Shown here one piece after another: positions 25,516 to 33,455 of a stretch of 64,000 nt of DNA. The translations under genes were made by a program, and so were the position numbers. The DNA is from PALSA-1004 sp947474275 (GTDB lineage Bacteria > Pseudomonadota > Gammaproteobacteria > Burkholderiales > SG8-41), in NCBI GenBank assembly GCA_947474275.1, contig CANJHY010000003.1, positions 1 through 64,000 of the forward strand. Direction: 5' to 3'. Numbering within the stretch: the first letter of the stretch is position 1; every line of letters begins with the position of its first letter. The notes beneath the pieces were generated by a model. That model did no database searches. It was not told where the DNA came from and worked only from the letters and a program-made list of their open reading frames with translations.

Positions 25516-26250
25516 ATGAGCGACGTAATGCAGGCATTGGCCAGCGCATTTCGCAGCGTGCTGCATCCGCGCATGCTGATGCTGACGATCTGGCCGATGC
25601 TGATCGCGCTGGTGCTGTGGATCGGGCTGGCGTGGTGGCATTGGGGCACCTGGTCGCAGTGGCTGGAAGCGCTGATCACGGGGTCCGACGCCAGCCGGTG
25701 GCTGTCGCAGTCCACGCTCGCTTTCATGGCGCACTATTCGGCATGGCTCCTGTTGTCGCTGGCACTCGCGCCGATGATCCTGCTCACGGCGGTGCTGGTC
25801 GCGGCGGTGCTTGAAATGCCGCTGATCGTCAGCTTCGTCGCCACGCGCCATTATCCGGCGCTGGAGAAAAAGCACGGCGGCACCGTCCTCGGCAGCAGTC
25901 TCAACGCGCTGGCCGCCGTGCTCGTATTTACGGGGCTCTGGATCGTCACTTTGCCATTGTGGCTGACGGGTGTCCTGATACCGGTGCTGCCACTGGTGCT
26001 GGGCGCTTATCTCAACCAGCGGCTGTTCCGCTATGACGCGCTGTCGGACCACGCCAGCGCCGAGGAATATGCGGCGCTTCTGGAAGCGGGTTGGAGCCGC
26101 ATGTACGTATTGGGTCTGCTGCTGGCGCTGCTTTACTTCGTGCCCCTGCTCAACTTGCTGGTGCCCGTCCTGAGCGGACTGGCATTTACGCATTTCGGCC
26201 TGGCCGCGCTGGCGCGCCTGCGCGCCGCCAACGGCGGACAACTCGTTTGA
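25516..26250 (+). CDS. EI24 domain-containing membrane protein
   Basis: 244 residues with about six hydrophobic segments and the EI24/CysZ-like layout, for example YSAWLLLSLALAPMILL and LPLWLTGVLIPVLPLVL, and a soluble loop RLFRYDALSDHASAEEYAAL before the last two helices. E. coli CysZ is a sulfate importer of this superfamily, but most betaproteobacterial members are uncharacterised. The start could be the ATG at 25516 (MSDVMQAL) or 25507, three codons earlier; the first is preferred for its match to family N-termini as I recall them. Confidence 0.78.
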   Translation: MSDVMQALASAFRSVLHPRMLMLTIWPMLIALVLWIGLAWWHWGTWSQWLEALITGSDASRWLSQSTLAFMAHYSAWLLLSLALAPMILLTAVLVAAVLEMPLIVSFVATRHYPALEKKHGGTVLGSSLNALAAVLVFTGLWIVTLPLWLTGVLIPVLPLVLGAYLNQRLFRYDALSDHASAEEYAALLEAGWSRMYVLGLLLALLYFVPLLNLLVPVLSGLAFTHFGLAALARLRAANGGQLV

Positions 26251-26281
26251 TAAATATGATCCAGCAACGAAGGAAAGATTC

Positions 26282-27064
26282 ATGACCAAACAACTGGCGG
26301 GAAAAATCGCCATCGTCACCGGCGCGGGCAACGGCATAGGCGCGGCCACAGCGCGGCGCTTTGCGCAGGAAGGCGCGCAAGTGGTATGCGCGGACTTGGA
26401 CGCGGAATCGGCGCGCGCAGTGTGCGCGGAAATCATTGCGGCGGGCGGCAGCGCGGCGGCCTGCGGCGCGGACGTCAGGAAAGCGGAAGACGTCGAGGCC
26501 ATGATCGCGTTTACGCTGCGCGAGTTCGGACCGCCCAACATCGCGATCAACAATGCCGGCAAGGGTGCGCAAAAACATTTTCTGGAAACCCCGCTTGCCA
26601 TGCTGCATGAGATGCTCGACACCAACGTGGTCGGCACTTTTCTGTGCGCGCAGGCGGCGGCGCGCGAAATGGTCAAGATCGGCGGCGGCGCCATCGTGAA
26701 TTTTTCTTCGCACTCGGGCCTGCTCGGCAGCAGCGGGCGCGCCGCGTATGCGGCGTCCAAGGGTGGCATCATTGCAATGACCCGCGTGATGGCCGTCGAT
26801 CTCGCGGTCCATAACATCCGCGTGAACGCGATTGCACCCGGCCCCATCGACGTGCCACGCAGCCGCAAGCAGCACACCGGGGAGCGCCGCGAATCGTGGC
26901 AGCGCGCGGTGCCGGCGGCGCGCTACGGCCAGCCGGAAGAAGTGGCGGGCGCCGCGCTCTTCCTGGCGTCGGATGATGCCAGCTACGTGAACGGGCAGAC
27001 GATCGCGGTCGACGGCGGATTTACCGCCGCCGGGCTGCGCGTGCAGGACCTGACGGTACTCTAG
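26282..27064 (+). CDS. SDR family NAD(P)-dependent oxidoreductase
   Basis: 260 residues, a classical short-chain dehydrogenase. TGAGNGIG (residues 14-21) binds the cofactor, NNAG follows at about 93, the active site is Ser in NFSSHSG and YAASK, and the C-terminus has NGQTIAVDGG. The Asp after the second strand (CADLDAES) suggests preference for NAD(H). The reaction is probably a 3-hydroxyacyl or alcohol dehydrogenation, but the substrate is unknown. The ATG at 26282 follows GGAAAGATTC. A repeat element begins just after the stop. Confidence 0.88.
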   Translation: MTKQLAGKIAIVTGAGNGIGAATARRFAQEGAQVVCADLDAESARAVCAEIIAAGGSAAACGADVRKAEDVEAMIAFTLREFGPPNIAINNAGKGAQKHFLETPLAMLHEMLDTNVVGTFLCAQAAAREMVKIGGGAIVNFSSHSGLLGSSGRAAYAASKGGIIAMTRVMAVDLAVHNIRVNAIAPGPIDVPRSRKQHTGERRESWQRAVPAARYGQPEEVAGAALFLASDDASYVNGQTIAVDGGFTAAGLRVQDLTVL

Positions 27065-27079
27065 GTTTACTTAGAAGCT

Positions 27080-27240
27080 GTCTCGAAAACAGTTTGGAAC
27101 CGCCGATGAACGCCGATGAACGCAGATAAGCTCAAGGGTATTTGACCCTGATTCGGGGAAAGGTCTGGATTTGTATCGGCGTCAATCAGCGTACCCCTCA
27201 AGGGGGTATTAATTAGTCGGCGGTTGCTTGTCGGTGTTGT
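27080..27240 (+). repeat. Inverted-arm repeat element, GATGAACGC type (copy A)
   Basis: A left arm with 10-base periodicity (GGAACCGCCGATGAACGCC followed by GATGAACGCAGATAA, about 27096-27129) faces a right arm (GTATCGGCGTCAATCAGCG, then CGGCGGTTGCTTGTC, about 27174-27234). The order of blocks matches the reverse complement of 38779-38933, so these are two copies of one element in opposite orientation. Boundaries of this copy are approximate. Non-coding. Confidence 0.6.
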
Positions 27241-27255
27241 ATTTTTAGATGAGTT

Positions 27256-28278
27256 TTAGTTACTGGCAGTCATGCCCGACGCCTGCACGATGCGGGCGTT
27301 GGTGGCGATTTCTTTTTTCAGGAAGGCCATGAAATCGTCGGGTGTGCTGGCGATGACCGTCGCGCCTTCGTTGACCAGCCGCTCCCTGAGTTCAGGCAAA
27401 GCCAGGATGCGCGCGATTTCCGCGTGCAGCTTGGCGACCGAGCTTCTGGGCGTGCCGCCCGTCACCAGCAGGCCGTACCAGTTGGTCATCGCGTAGCCGG
27501 GCACGCCCGCTTCCGCGATCGACGGTATTTCGGGCAGCGCGGAGAAGCGCTGCTCGCTGGTCACTGCGAGCGCACGCAGCCGCCCGCCGCGGATGTGCGG
27601 CACTGCCTGCAATGCGTTCATGAAATAAACCGGGATCTGTCCGGCGATGACGTCGATGGCGGCGGGGCCGGCGCCCTTGTACGGGATGTGCAGCATTTTC
27701 GTGCCGGTCATGTATTTGAAGAGTTCGGTCGCCAGATGCGGCGGCGAGCCATTGCCCGAGCTGCCGTAGTTCACGGAATCGGGATGCGTTTTGAGAAACG
27801 CGATCAATTCCTTGATCGAGCGTGGCGGAAACGACGGGTGCAGCGAAACCACCAGCGGGCTCGCCGCCAGTTGCGTGACGGGCGCCAGGTCCTTCAGCGT
27901 ATCGAACGGCAGATTCTTGTAGATGCTCGGGTTTACGGCAAAGCCGCTCGGCACGATGAGCAGCGTCTGGCCGTCCGGCGGTGACTTGGCTGCGGCTGCC
28001 GCGCCTATCGTGCCGTTTGCGCCGCCGCGATTGTCGACCACCACCGGCACCGCCCACGCTTCATTGAGTTTTTGCGCAAGCGCGCGGCCGAGGATGTCGG
28101 TGCCGCCGCCGGGCGGAAACGGAATGACCATGCGCATCGGGCCGGATGGATAAGTCTGAGCGCAGGCAGTGGCGACAATCAGCAGCGTGCCGATGAATCC
28201 TGCAAGAGTGCAGCGCAGCGCTGAAAAAGAAAAAGCACGCGGCATTGCTGCCGCGTGCTTTCTGGTTTGACACTTCAT
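27256..28278 (-). CDS. Bug-family (tripartite tricarboxylate type) solute-binding receptor
   Basis: 340 residues from the ATG at 28276-28278, or 329 from the ATG at 28243-28245. The signal peptide (RCTLAGFIGTLLIVATACAQ) is followed by the Bug core: IPFPPGGGTDILGRALAQ, VVVDNRGGANGTIGA and YGSSGNGSPPHLATELF. Bug receptors bind carboxylates such as citrate, aromatic acids or nicotinate in the periplasm. No TctA/TctB membrane genes are nearby. An intrinsic terminator hairpin overlaps codons 7 to 19, which complicates the choice of start and suggests attenuation. The thiolase gene lies 60 bases upstream. Confidence 0.88.
   Translation of the reverse strand: MKCQTRKHAAAMPRAFSFSALRCTLAGFIGTLLIVATACAQTYPSGPMRMVIPFPPGGGTDILGRALAQKLNEAWAVPVVVDNRGGANGTIGAAAAAKSPPDGQTLLIVPSGFAVNPSIYKNLPFDTLKDLAPVTQLAASPLVVSLHPSFPPRSIKELIAFLKTHPDSVNYGSSGNGSPPHLATELFKYMTGTKMLHIPYKGAGPAAIDVIAGQIPVYFMNALQAVPHIRGGRLRALAVTSEQRFSALPEIPSIAEAGVPGYAMTNWYGLLVTGGTPRSSVAKLHAEIARILALPELRERLVNEGATVIASTPDDFMAFLKKEIATNARIVQASGMTASN
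28223..28261 (-). terminator. Strong intrinsic terminator inside the start region of the Bug receptor gene
   Basis: On the minus strand a perfect 13-bp GC-rich stem (28249-28261 with 28232-28244) encloses a 4-base loop and is followed by TTTTT C TTTTT (down to about 28224). It lies about 80 bases after the thiolase stop, so it should end thiolase transcription, yet it sits within the 5' coding region of the Bug gene. The alternative ATG 28243-28245 is in the loop edge. Confidence 0.85.
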
Positions 28279-28338
28279 ATTTTTATTTTTGCCCTGCTCC
28301 CCACGCCTCACTCCTCCCATATATTCAATTGATGCGCT

Positions 28339-29529
28339 TTAATTCATCCGCTCGTATACGGCGGCGATGCCCTGGCCGCCGCCTATGCACATCGTGACCA
28401 GCGCGTATTTGCCGCCTATGCGCTGCAGTTCGTAAAGCGCCTTGATGGTGATGAGCGCGCCGGTCGCGCCGATCGGATGGCCGAGCCCCACCGCGCCGCC
28501 GTTCGGATTGGTTTTCTTCGAGTCGAACTGCAGATCGCAGGCCACGGCCATCGCCTGCACGGCGAACGCTTCGTTCGCTTCGATCACGTCCATGTCGCTC
28601 ACTTTGAGCCCGGCCTTGTCGAGCGCTATCTTGCTCGCGGGTACCGGGCCTATGCCCATGATCTTGGGATCGACGCCGGCAAAGCCGTAAGACACCAGCC
28701 GTGCCATCGGTTTGAGGCCCTGTTTTTCCGCGGCGGACTTTTCCATCAGCACTACCGCCGCTGCGCCGTCATTGATGCCGGAAGCGTTGCCTGCGGTGAC
28801 GGAACCGTCCTTCTTGAACACCGCGCGTAGTTTCGCCATGCCTTCCACCGTTACGTCGGCGCGCGGATGCTCGTCCTTGTCGAACAGCGTGGTGCCTTTG
28901 CGCGTCTTCAGTTCGACCGGCATGATCTGGTCTTTGAAGTAGCCTTTTTCGATGGCGTTGATCGCGCGGCGATGGCTTTCGACCGCGAACTCGTCCTGCT
29001 GCTCGCGCGTGATTTTCCATTGCGACGCGATGTTTTCAGCGGTAATGCCCATGTGCACGGTGTCGAACGGGTCGGTCAGCGCGCCCACCATCATGTCGAC
29101 TACGTTGCCGTCGCTCATGCGCTGGCCCCAGCGCAGGGTCGGCATCAGGTAGCCGCCGCGGCTCATCGATTCGACGCCGGCGCCGACCGCGATATCGGCG
29201 TCGCCCAGCTTGATCATTTGCGCCGCGCTGATGATGGCCTGCAGGCCGCTGCCGCACAAACGGTTGACCGTCAGCGCGGTCGTTTCCTGCGGCAGCCCGG
29301 CCTTCAGGCAGGCGACGCGCGATACGTACATGTCCTTGGCTTCGGTGTGTATGACATTGCCCAGTACCATGGTGCCGACTTCCTTGGGATCGACCTTGGC
29401 GCGTTTCACCGCTTCGCGGATCACTTGCCCGGCGAGCTCCGTGGGCGCGAGGTCTTTCAGCGCACCGCCGTAATCGCCGATCGCCGTGCGCGCGCCGCTC
29501 AATACGACAACTTCACGTTCGTTGCTCAT
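28339..29529 (-). CDS. Acetyl-CoA C-acetyltransferase (thiolase)
   Basis: 396 residues with all thiolase signatures: the acyl-enzyme Cys in NRLCGSGLQAI near residue 91, NEAFAVQAMA, the GGAVGLGHPIGATGAL block with its His, and the C-terminal CIGGGQGIAAVYE containing the second catalytic Cys. It condenses two acetyl-CoA to acetoacetyl-CoA or does the reverse thiolysis. With a PhaM-like gene in the window a role in PHB synthesis is plausible (PhaA-like), but no phaB or phaC is present, so the symbol is left open. The start ATG is at 29527-29529 behind AAGGAGAGC. Confidence 0.93.
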   Translation of the reverse strand: MSNEREVVVLSGARTAIGDYGGALKDLAPTELAGQVIREAVKRAKVDPKEVGTMVLGNVIHTEAKDMYVSRVACLKAGLPQETTALTVNRLCGSGLQAIISAAQMIKLGDADIAVGAGVESMSRGGYLMPTLRWGQRMSDGNVVDMMVGALTDPFDTVHMGITAENIASQWKITREQQDEFAVESHRRAINAIEKGYFKDQIMPVELKTRKGTTLFDKDEHPRADVTVEGMAKLRAVFKKDGSVTAGNASGINDGAAAVVLMEKSAAEKQGLKPMARLVSYGFAGVDPKIMGIGPVPASKIALDKAGLKVSDMDVIEANEAFAVQAMAVACDLQFDSKKTNPNGGAVGLGHPIGATGALITIKALYELQRIGGKYALVTMCIGGGQGIAAVYERMN

Positions 29530-29671
29530 GGTGCTCTCCTTGAACCGTTGATTTTGAGGGTGGTGGCCCGTGTGGTCGGGCTAAATTGGAAGCGGTGGGA
29601 GTCAGTTTACGCCTGCAAAAAAGGAGTGTCGAGAATGGTGATTAAATCCAGCGCTGTGCGCCGGTTTAATT

Positions 29672-29751
29672 CTGCGCGTTGGAACGGACAACCGCGCTGC
29701 CGTTCAACGCGCAGCGCATGGCATGCGGTGGGGCGGGCGGGGCCGCCCCAC
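29672..29751. repeat. Two strong hairpins between hslO and the thiolase gene
   Basis: The first hairpin pairs 29672-29687 (CTGCGCGTTGGAACGG) with 29700-29714, 15 bp with a single bulged base and a 12-base loop. The second pairs GTGGGGCGG (29728-29736) with CCGCCCCAC (29743-29751) around 6 bases. They lie in the 3' untranslated region of hslO. Neither has a clear T tract, so they could be mRNA-stabilising or REP-like elements rather than terminators. Confidence 0.55.
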
Positions 29752-29778
29752 GTATGTTTGTACGCTGGACCCAACTAT

Positions 29779-30648
29779 TCAGTGGCGTGTCTCCGGCACC
29801 GGCGTGGCGGCAGCGGTCGCAAATACCGCAGCGGCCGCGCCGCCGTCGAAGCAGTAGCGCTGGTTGCAGAACTCGCAATTGACTTCGACTTCCCCGCGTT
29901 CGGCGATGATGCCCGCGACCTCTTCGCGTCCGAGCATGTGCAGCATGGCGGTCACTTTTTCGCGCGAACACGAGCAGCGGAAATCGACCTGCCGCGGTTC
30001 GAAGATGCGGATGTCTTCCGCTGAATACAGCCGCCGCAGCAATTCGCGCGCGTCGTGGCCGGCGAGTTCCGGGGCCGTGAGGGATGCCGCGAGCGTGGTC
30101 GCGCGCTGCCATGCATCGGTGTCGGCACCTTCTGTCTCAGGCAGTTTTTGCAGCAGCAGCCCGGCCGCGCAATCGTCGCGCGCCGTCAGCCACAGGCGCG
30201 TTTCGATCTGCTCGGAGCGCAGCATGTATTGTTCGAGCGCCGCGGCGATGGTCGCGCCCGCGAGTTCGACCACGCCCTGGTAGCCGGGCCGGCCCTGTCC
30301 GGGGTCGAGCGTGATGGCGAACTTGCCGTCGCCGACCAGATCAGCGAGGGCGCCGCTCGCCGGGACCTCCGACCACTTGGCGGTCGCACGCATGTGATGA
30401 TCGCTCGTGCACTCGACCACCAGCAGCTTGACCGGCCCGCGGCCCTGGATCTGCATGATCAGCGTGCCGCCGAACTTGAGCGTCGCGGTGAGGAGAGCGG
30501 CGGCGGCCATCATTTCGCCCAGCAGCGTGCGCACCGCGGGCGGGTAGTCATGGCGCTCGAGCACTGCGTGCCAGGTGGCTTCGAGATGCACGATCTCGCC
30601 GCGCACCGGCGCGTGTTCGAACAGGAAGCGTTGAATGGTGTCGGTCAC
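29779..30648 (-). CDS. hslO: Redox-regulated chaperone Hsp33
   Basis: 289 residues, full length. The C-terminal zinc redox switch is intact with CSC in DFRCSCSRE and CEFC in VNCEFCNQRY. The N-terminal domain (IQRFLFEHAPVRGEIVHL onward, GRGPVKLLVVEC and GYQGVVEL) matches Hsp33. Oxidation releases zinc and activates holdase function in the cytoplasm. The start is GTG at 30646-30648. Six bases upstream of it begins a 119-base array of a 7-base repeat, and no Shine-Dalgarno sequence is visible, so expression control looks unusual. Confidence 0.94.
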   Translation of the reverse strand: MTDTIQRFLFEHAPVRGEIVHLEATWHAVLERHDYPPAVRTLLGEMMAAAALLTATLKFGGTLIMQIQGRGPVKLLVVECTSDHHMRATAKWSEVPASGALADLVGDGKFAITLDPGQGRPGYQGVVELAGATIAAALEQYMLRSEQIETRLWLTARDDCAAGLLLQKLPETEGADTDAWQRATTLAASLTAPELAGHDARELLRRLYSAEDIRIFEPRQVDFRCSCSREKVTAMLHMLGREEVAGIIAERGEVEVNCEFCNQRYCFDGGAAAAVFATAAATPVPETRH

Positions 30649-30654
30649 GGTTCA

Positions 30655-30773
30655 GGATTCAGGATTCAGGATTCAGGATTCAGGATTCAGGATTCAGGAT
30701 TCAGGATTCAGGATTCAGGATTCAGGATTCAGGATTCAGGATTCAGGATTCAGGATTCAGGATTCAGGATTCA
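30655..30773. repeat. Tandem heptanucleotide array, 17 perfect copies of GGATTCA
   Basis: From 30655 to 30773 the plus strand reads 17 uninterrupted copies of GGATTCA, with one imperfect unit (GGTTCA) at 30649-30654. It occupies the ribosome-site and core-promoter position of hslO, 7 to 125 bases upstream of its GTG. The run GGATTCAGGG at the far end can pair with CCCGAATCC near 30805. Perfect conservation of all units implies recent slippage expansion. Confidence 0.97.
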
Positions 30774-30810
30774 GGGAAAACCGCTCTACCCAATCGCTGT
30801 ATCCCGAATC

Positions 30811-32460
30811 CTAGTTCTTGCTGCGTTGATACAGCCGGTAGCTTTCGAACTTGTCGCCGGGGCGCGCGCCCTGCCAGATTTTTTGCCAGGGGCCGAGCGG
30901 CACGTGTTCTTCGCTTGCCACGCCCTGCACCAGGGTGAGATCGCAGTCATCGCGTTTGCGCTGCGGCGCATCGAGGCGCCAGGTGACGATGTTGGCGAAG
31001 TAATGCAGCATCGCGCGCTGCGGCTCGCCGAGATTGAGGCTGGCGATGCAGAGGTATTTCGGTGGCAGCGATTTTTGCATGTCGGCGATCATCCCGCGAT
31101 AGCTTTTGCCGACGTCGATCCAGCTGACGAACAGGATCGCCAGCAGCCCCCAGATCATCGTCATGGTGGCCGCCCACGCGATCACCGGACGGTCGCGGCT
31201 CTTCTTGAGGCGGGTAAGCAGCACGATCCAGCCGCCGGTATAAAGCGCGCCGAGGACGAATGGCAGCCATTTGAAGCCGGTCGCGTAGCCGGGCTGCAGA
31301 TCGAGCAGATGGTCGTGCAGTTTCGGCGGGATGCTCAGTTCGAGCGCGCCCCAGTAGAACCAAGCGACGATCAGGAAGACGGCGCCGCCCATAACGCTGA
31401 ACCAGTACATCAGGTTGGCCGCGCCGCGCCGCAGCGTGTCGGCTGCCGGGGTGGCGAGTAGCGCGAGCGGCAACACCAGCGGCAGTGCATAGAGTTCGCG
31501 CGCGTCGGCCGAAGCGCTCAAGACGACGAAGATAACGCCGAAGCTGACCAACGGCAAAGCGTAGGCCGGCGCGAGCAGGCTCCTGAACCGCGCGCGCCAC
31601 AATGCCCACACTGCTAGCGGCAGCGCCGGCAGCGCGTACCACGGCAGGATGCGCAGATAGTGCGCCGAGTCGGCGGTCGGGCCGATGTCGTTGCTGCCGA
31701 GAAAGCGGCCGAAGTTGTTGACGATCAGCCATTCATTGAACAGCGCCGGCGCTTTGTTGTAGAGCGCGAGCGGCCAGATCAATAACCATGGCGCGCACGC
31801 CAGCGCCGCCACGGCGAGGCATGCGACATAACTGCGATTGCGCCAGGCCGGAAACAGCGGCAGCAGCAGCGCGATGATGCCGAAGACGCCAGGTGCGATC
31901 AGCCCCTTGGACATGAAGCCGATGCCCACCCCGGTGCCCAGCCAGAAGCCGCCGGTAGCGGGACGCCGCAAAGCGAGCGCGAAGCCGTAAAAGCCGGCGG
32001 CGAATCCGGTCAGCAGCGAAATGTCGGTGATCAGCTGGTGGCTGCGGATCAGGATGCCGAGGCAGCCCATCAGCATCAGCGCCGCCAGCCAGCCGCGGTT
32101 CACGCCGTAGAGCTCGCGCGCGGCGCCGGCGATAAAGGCAAAAGTGCACGCCATGTAGAGCCCGGTGGTGAGGCGCGCTGCATCGTGCAGCGCCAGCGGC
32201 GGCGACAGCAGGGATGCGAGCGCCGCGGCACTCAGGTAAAACAGCGGCGGTTTTTCCATGAACGGCTCGTGCGCCAGCATGGGCACGATCCAGTCGCCGT
32301 CTTTGAGCAGGCTGTAGATGAGCCCGAACGTATAGGCTTCGTCGGGCTTCCACGGGTCGTGGCCGACCAAGCCGGGCAGTATCCACGCCGCGGCGAGCAC
32401 CCAGATCCAGGCGAGGGAAATCGATTGCGCGGCGTACTGCCCGCTGGCGGTTGGTGTCAT
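30811..32460 (-). CDS. GT39/ArnT-like membrane glycosyltransferase
   Basis: 549 residues with about 12 membrane segments. The first periplasmic loop holds the catalytic acidic motif HDPWKPDEAYTF, then HEPFMEKPPLFYLSAA, both typical of the ArnT/PMT GT-C family. Such enzymes transfer a sugar from a polyprenyl-phosphate donor to lipid A or other periplasmic acceptors. The C-terminal soluble domain (about 450-549) differs from E. coli ArnT, so the donor is uncertain. The start is the ATG at 32458-32460. A Kdo hydroxylase gene lies just upstream on the same strand, supporting an LPS role. Confidence 0.82.
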   Translation of the reverse strand: MTPTASGQYAAQSISLAWIWVLAAAWILPGLVGHDPWKPDEAYTFGLIYSLLKDGDWIVPMLAHEPFMEKPPLFYLSAAALASLLSPPLALHDAARLTTGLYMACTFAFIAGAARELYGVNRGWLAALMLMGCLGILIRSHQLITDISLLTGFAAGFYGFALALRRPATGGFWLGTGVGIGFMSKGLIAPGVFGIIALLLPLFPAWRNRSYVACLAVAALACAPWLLIWPLALYNKAPALFNEWLIVNNFGRFLGSNDIGPTADSAHYLRILPWYALPALPLAVWALWRARFRSLLAPAYALPLVSFGVIFVVLSASADARELYALPLVLPLALLATPAADTLRRGAANLMYWFSVMGGAVFLIVAWFYWGALELSIPPKLHDHLLDLQPGYATGFKWLPFVLGALYTGGWIVLLTRLKKSRDRPVIAWAATMTMIWGLLAILFVSWIDVGKSYRGMIADMQKSLPPKYLCIASLNLGEPQRAMLHYFANIVTWRLDAPQRKRDDCDLTLVQGVASEEHVPLGPWQKIWQGARPGDKFESYRLYQRSKN

Positions 32461-32465
32461 TGAGT

Positions 32466-32567
32466 ATGCGGTGATGGGCAATGGGTTATGAGCAATGGGT
32501 GTAGGAGCGGGCAAGTCCGGCGCTGCTGGAAGTTGTTACCCATCACTCATCACTCATATCCCATTTC
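32466..32567. repeat. Short-period degenerate repeat pair between kdoO-like and GT39 genes
   Basis: The plus strand has GCGGTGATGGGCAATGGG, then TTATGAGCAATGGGTG near 32468-32501, and a loosely complementary stretch with ACCCATCACTCATCACTCAT near 32539-32560. The two stretches look like degenerate inverted arms of an intergenic element. Boundaries and nature are uncertain. Confidence 0.35.
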
Positions 32568-32573
32568 CGGTTT

Positions 32574-33452
32574 TTAGGCGAGTTGGCGCCGATAAATCGC
32601 CTCGAGGATGCGCAAAGGCGCAGAGCGCTCGTCCTGCATCGCCGCGACCGGCAGGTAGAACGTCTGCTCGAGCAGAAACTGGCCCGCCAGCGCCGCGTGC
32701 ATTACGCGGTCGGTGAAGACCAGCCACGTTGTCTGCGCGGGAAATTCGAAATGCGTGCGCGGCGTCGCCTGCTGGTAAGCGTCGTCGAGCTTGGCCTTGT
32801 CGTGCAGGTTGAGCATGACGTGGTCGTAGGCGCTGCGCCTGCCCTTGGTGATGCCGAGTTTTTCCAGCAGCCACGCGCTGCCCGGCACTTGCGGTGGCAC
32901 GCGCGCGGAAAATTTTCCGGCCATCGCGTCGAACGGCTCGCCGATTTCCCACACGCGCGGCTCACGGCGCGGATTGATATTGGAGAACACGCGCAGTATG
33001 CGCAGTCCCTGGTTGGGGCGCGAGGCGAATGCGTCGACGTGCAGCCGGGTGTCGTCTTTTTTGCGCGAAGTCTCGCGCCCGCGCGTCTCCACCGGGCGAA
33101 AGCTGGCGAGGCCGTAGCGCAGATGCTGCGCGTAATGCGGACACAGGTTCAACACGAGTTGATGCGCGTGGCTGGCGTAGCGTGCAACCAGGGCGGCGAG
33201 CTGTTCTCGGTCGGCGCCGTCAGCCGACGTGTGCGCGAGCGTGCTCGAGCGCGGATCGTAGCTTACGTTTTTTGCGTTGCCGGCGAGCCATTGCGGCGAC
33301 AGGAAACGCTGTTCTTCGGCCGCGAGCGCGAAATTCAATTGCGGCAGGAAGAGCACGTTGCCGGCTTCGAGATCGCGCGTCGCGGCGGCCGCGGCGGCGG
33401 GGGCGAACGGCGCGTCCCAGCGCGCGGCATCGAGGGTGATGATGGGGCTCAT
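32574..33452 (-). CDS. Kdo hydroxylase family protein (Fe(II)/2-oxoglutarate dependent)
   Basis: 292 residues matching the Kdo 3-hydroxylase (KdoO) family by the blocks NVLFLPQLNFAL, LSPQWLAGNAKNVSYDP, the probable iron site LHVDAFASRP, GLRILRVFSNINP and RSAYDHVMLNLHD. In Burkholderia and Yersinia this enzyme converts Kdo of lipopolysaccharide to Ko, making the inner core acid-stable. It has no membrane segment and acts at the cytoplasmic membrane. It lies between the M48 lipoprotein protease gene and the GT39 gene, all on the minus strand, a likely envelope cluster. Confidence 0.85.
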   Translation of the reverse strand: MSPIITLDAARWDAPFAPAAAAAATRDLEAGNVLFLPQLNFALAAEEQRFLSPQWLAGNAKNVSYDPRSSTLAHTSADGADREQLAALVARYASHAHQLVLNLCPHYAQHLRYGLASFRPVETRGRETSRKKDDTRLHVDAFASRPNQGLRILRVFSNINPRREPRVWEIGEPFDAMAGKFSARVPPQVPGSAWLLEKLGITKGRRSAYDHVMLNLHDKAKLDDAYQQATPRTHFEFPAQTTWLVFTDRVMHAALAGQFLLEQTFYLPVAAMQDERSAPLRILEAIYRRQLA

Positions 33453-33455
33453 TAT

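Noticed and set aside
25480..26877. 465-codon minus-strand frame across the EI24 and SDR genes
   Set aside because: It spans two real genes on the opposite strand and has no recognisable domain.
29672..29751. Intrinsic terminator for hslO
   Set aside because: The hairpins are strong but no T tract follows on the minus strand; kept as hairpin repeats only.
30655..30773. CRISPR array
   Set aside because: The repeat is 7 bases with no spacers, so it is a simple tandem array.
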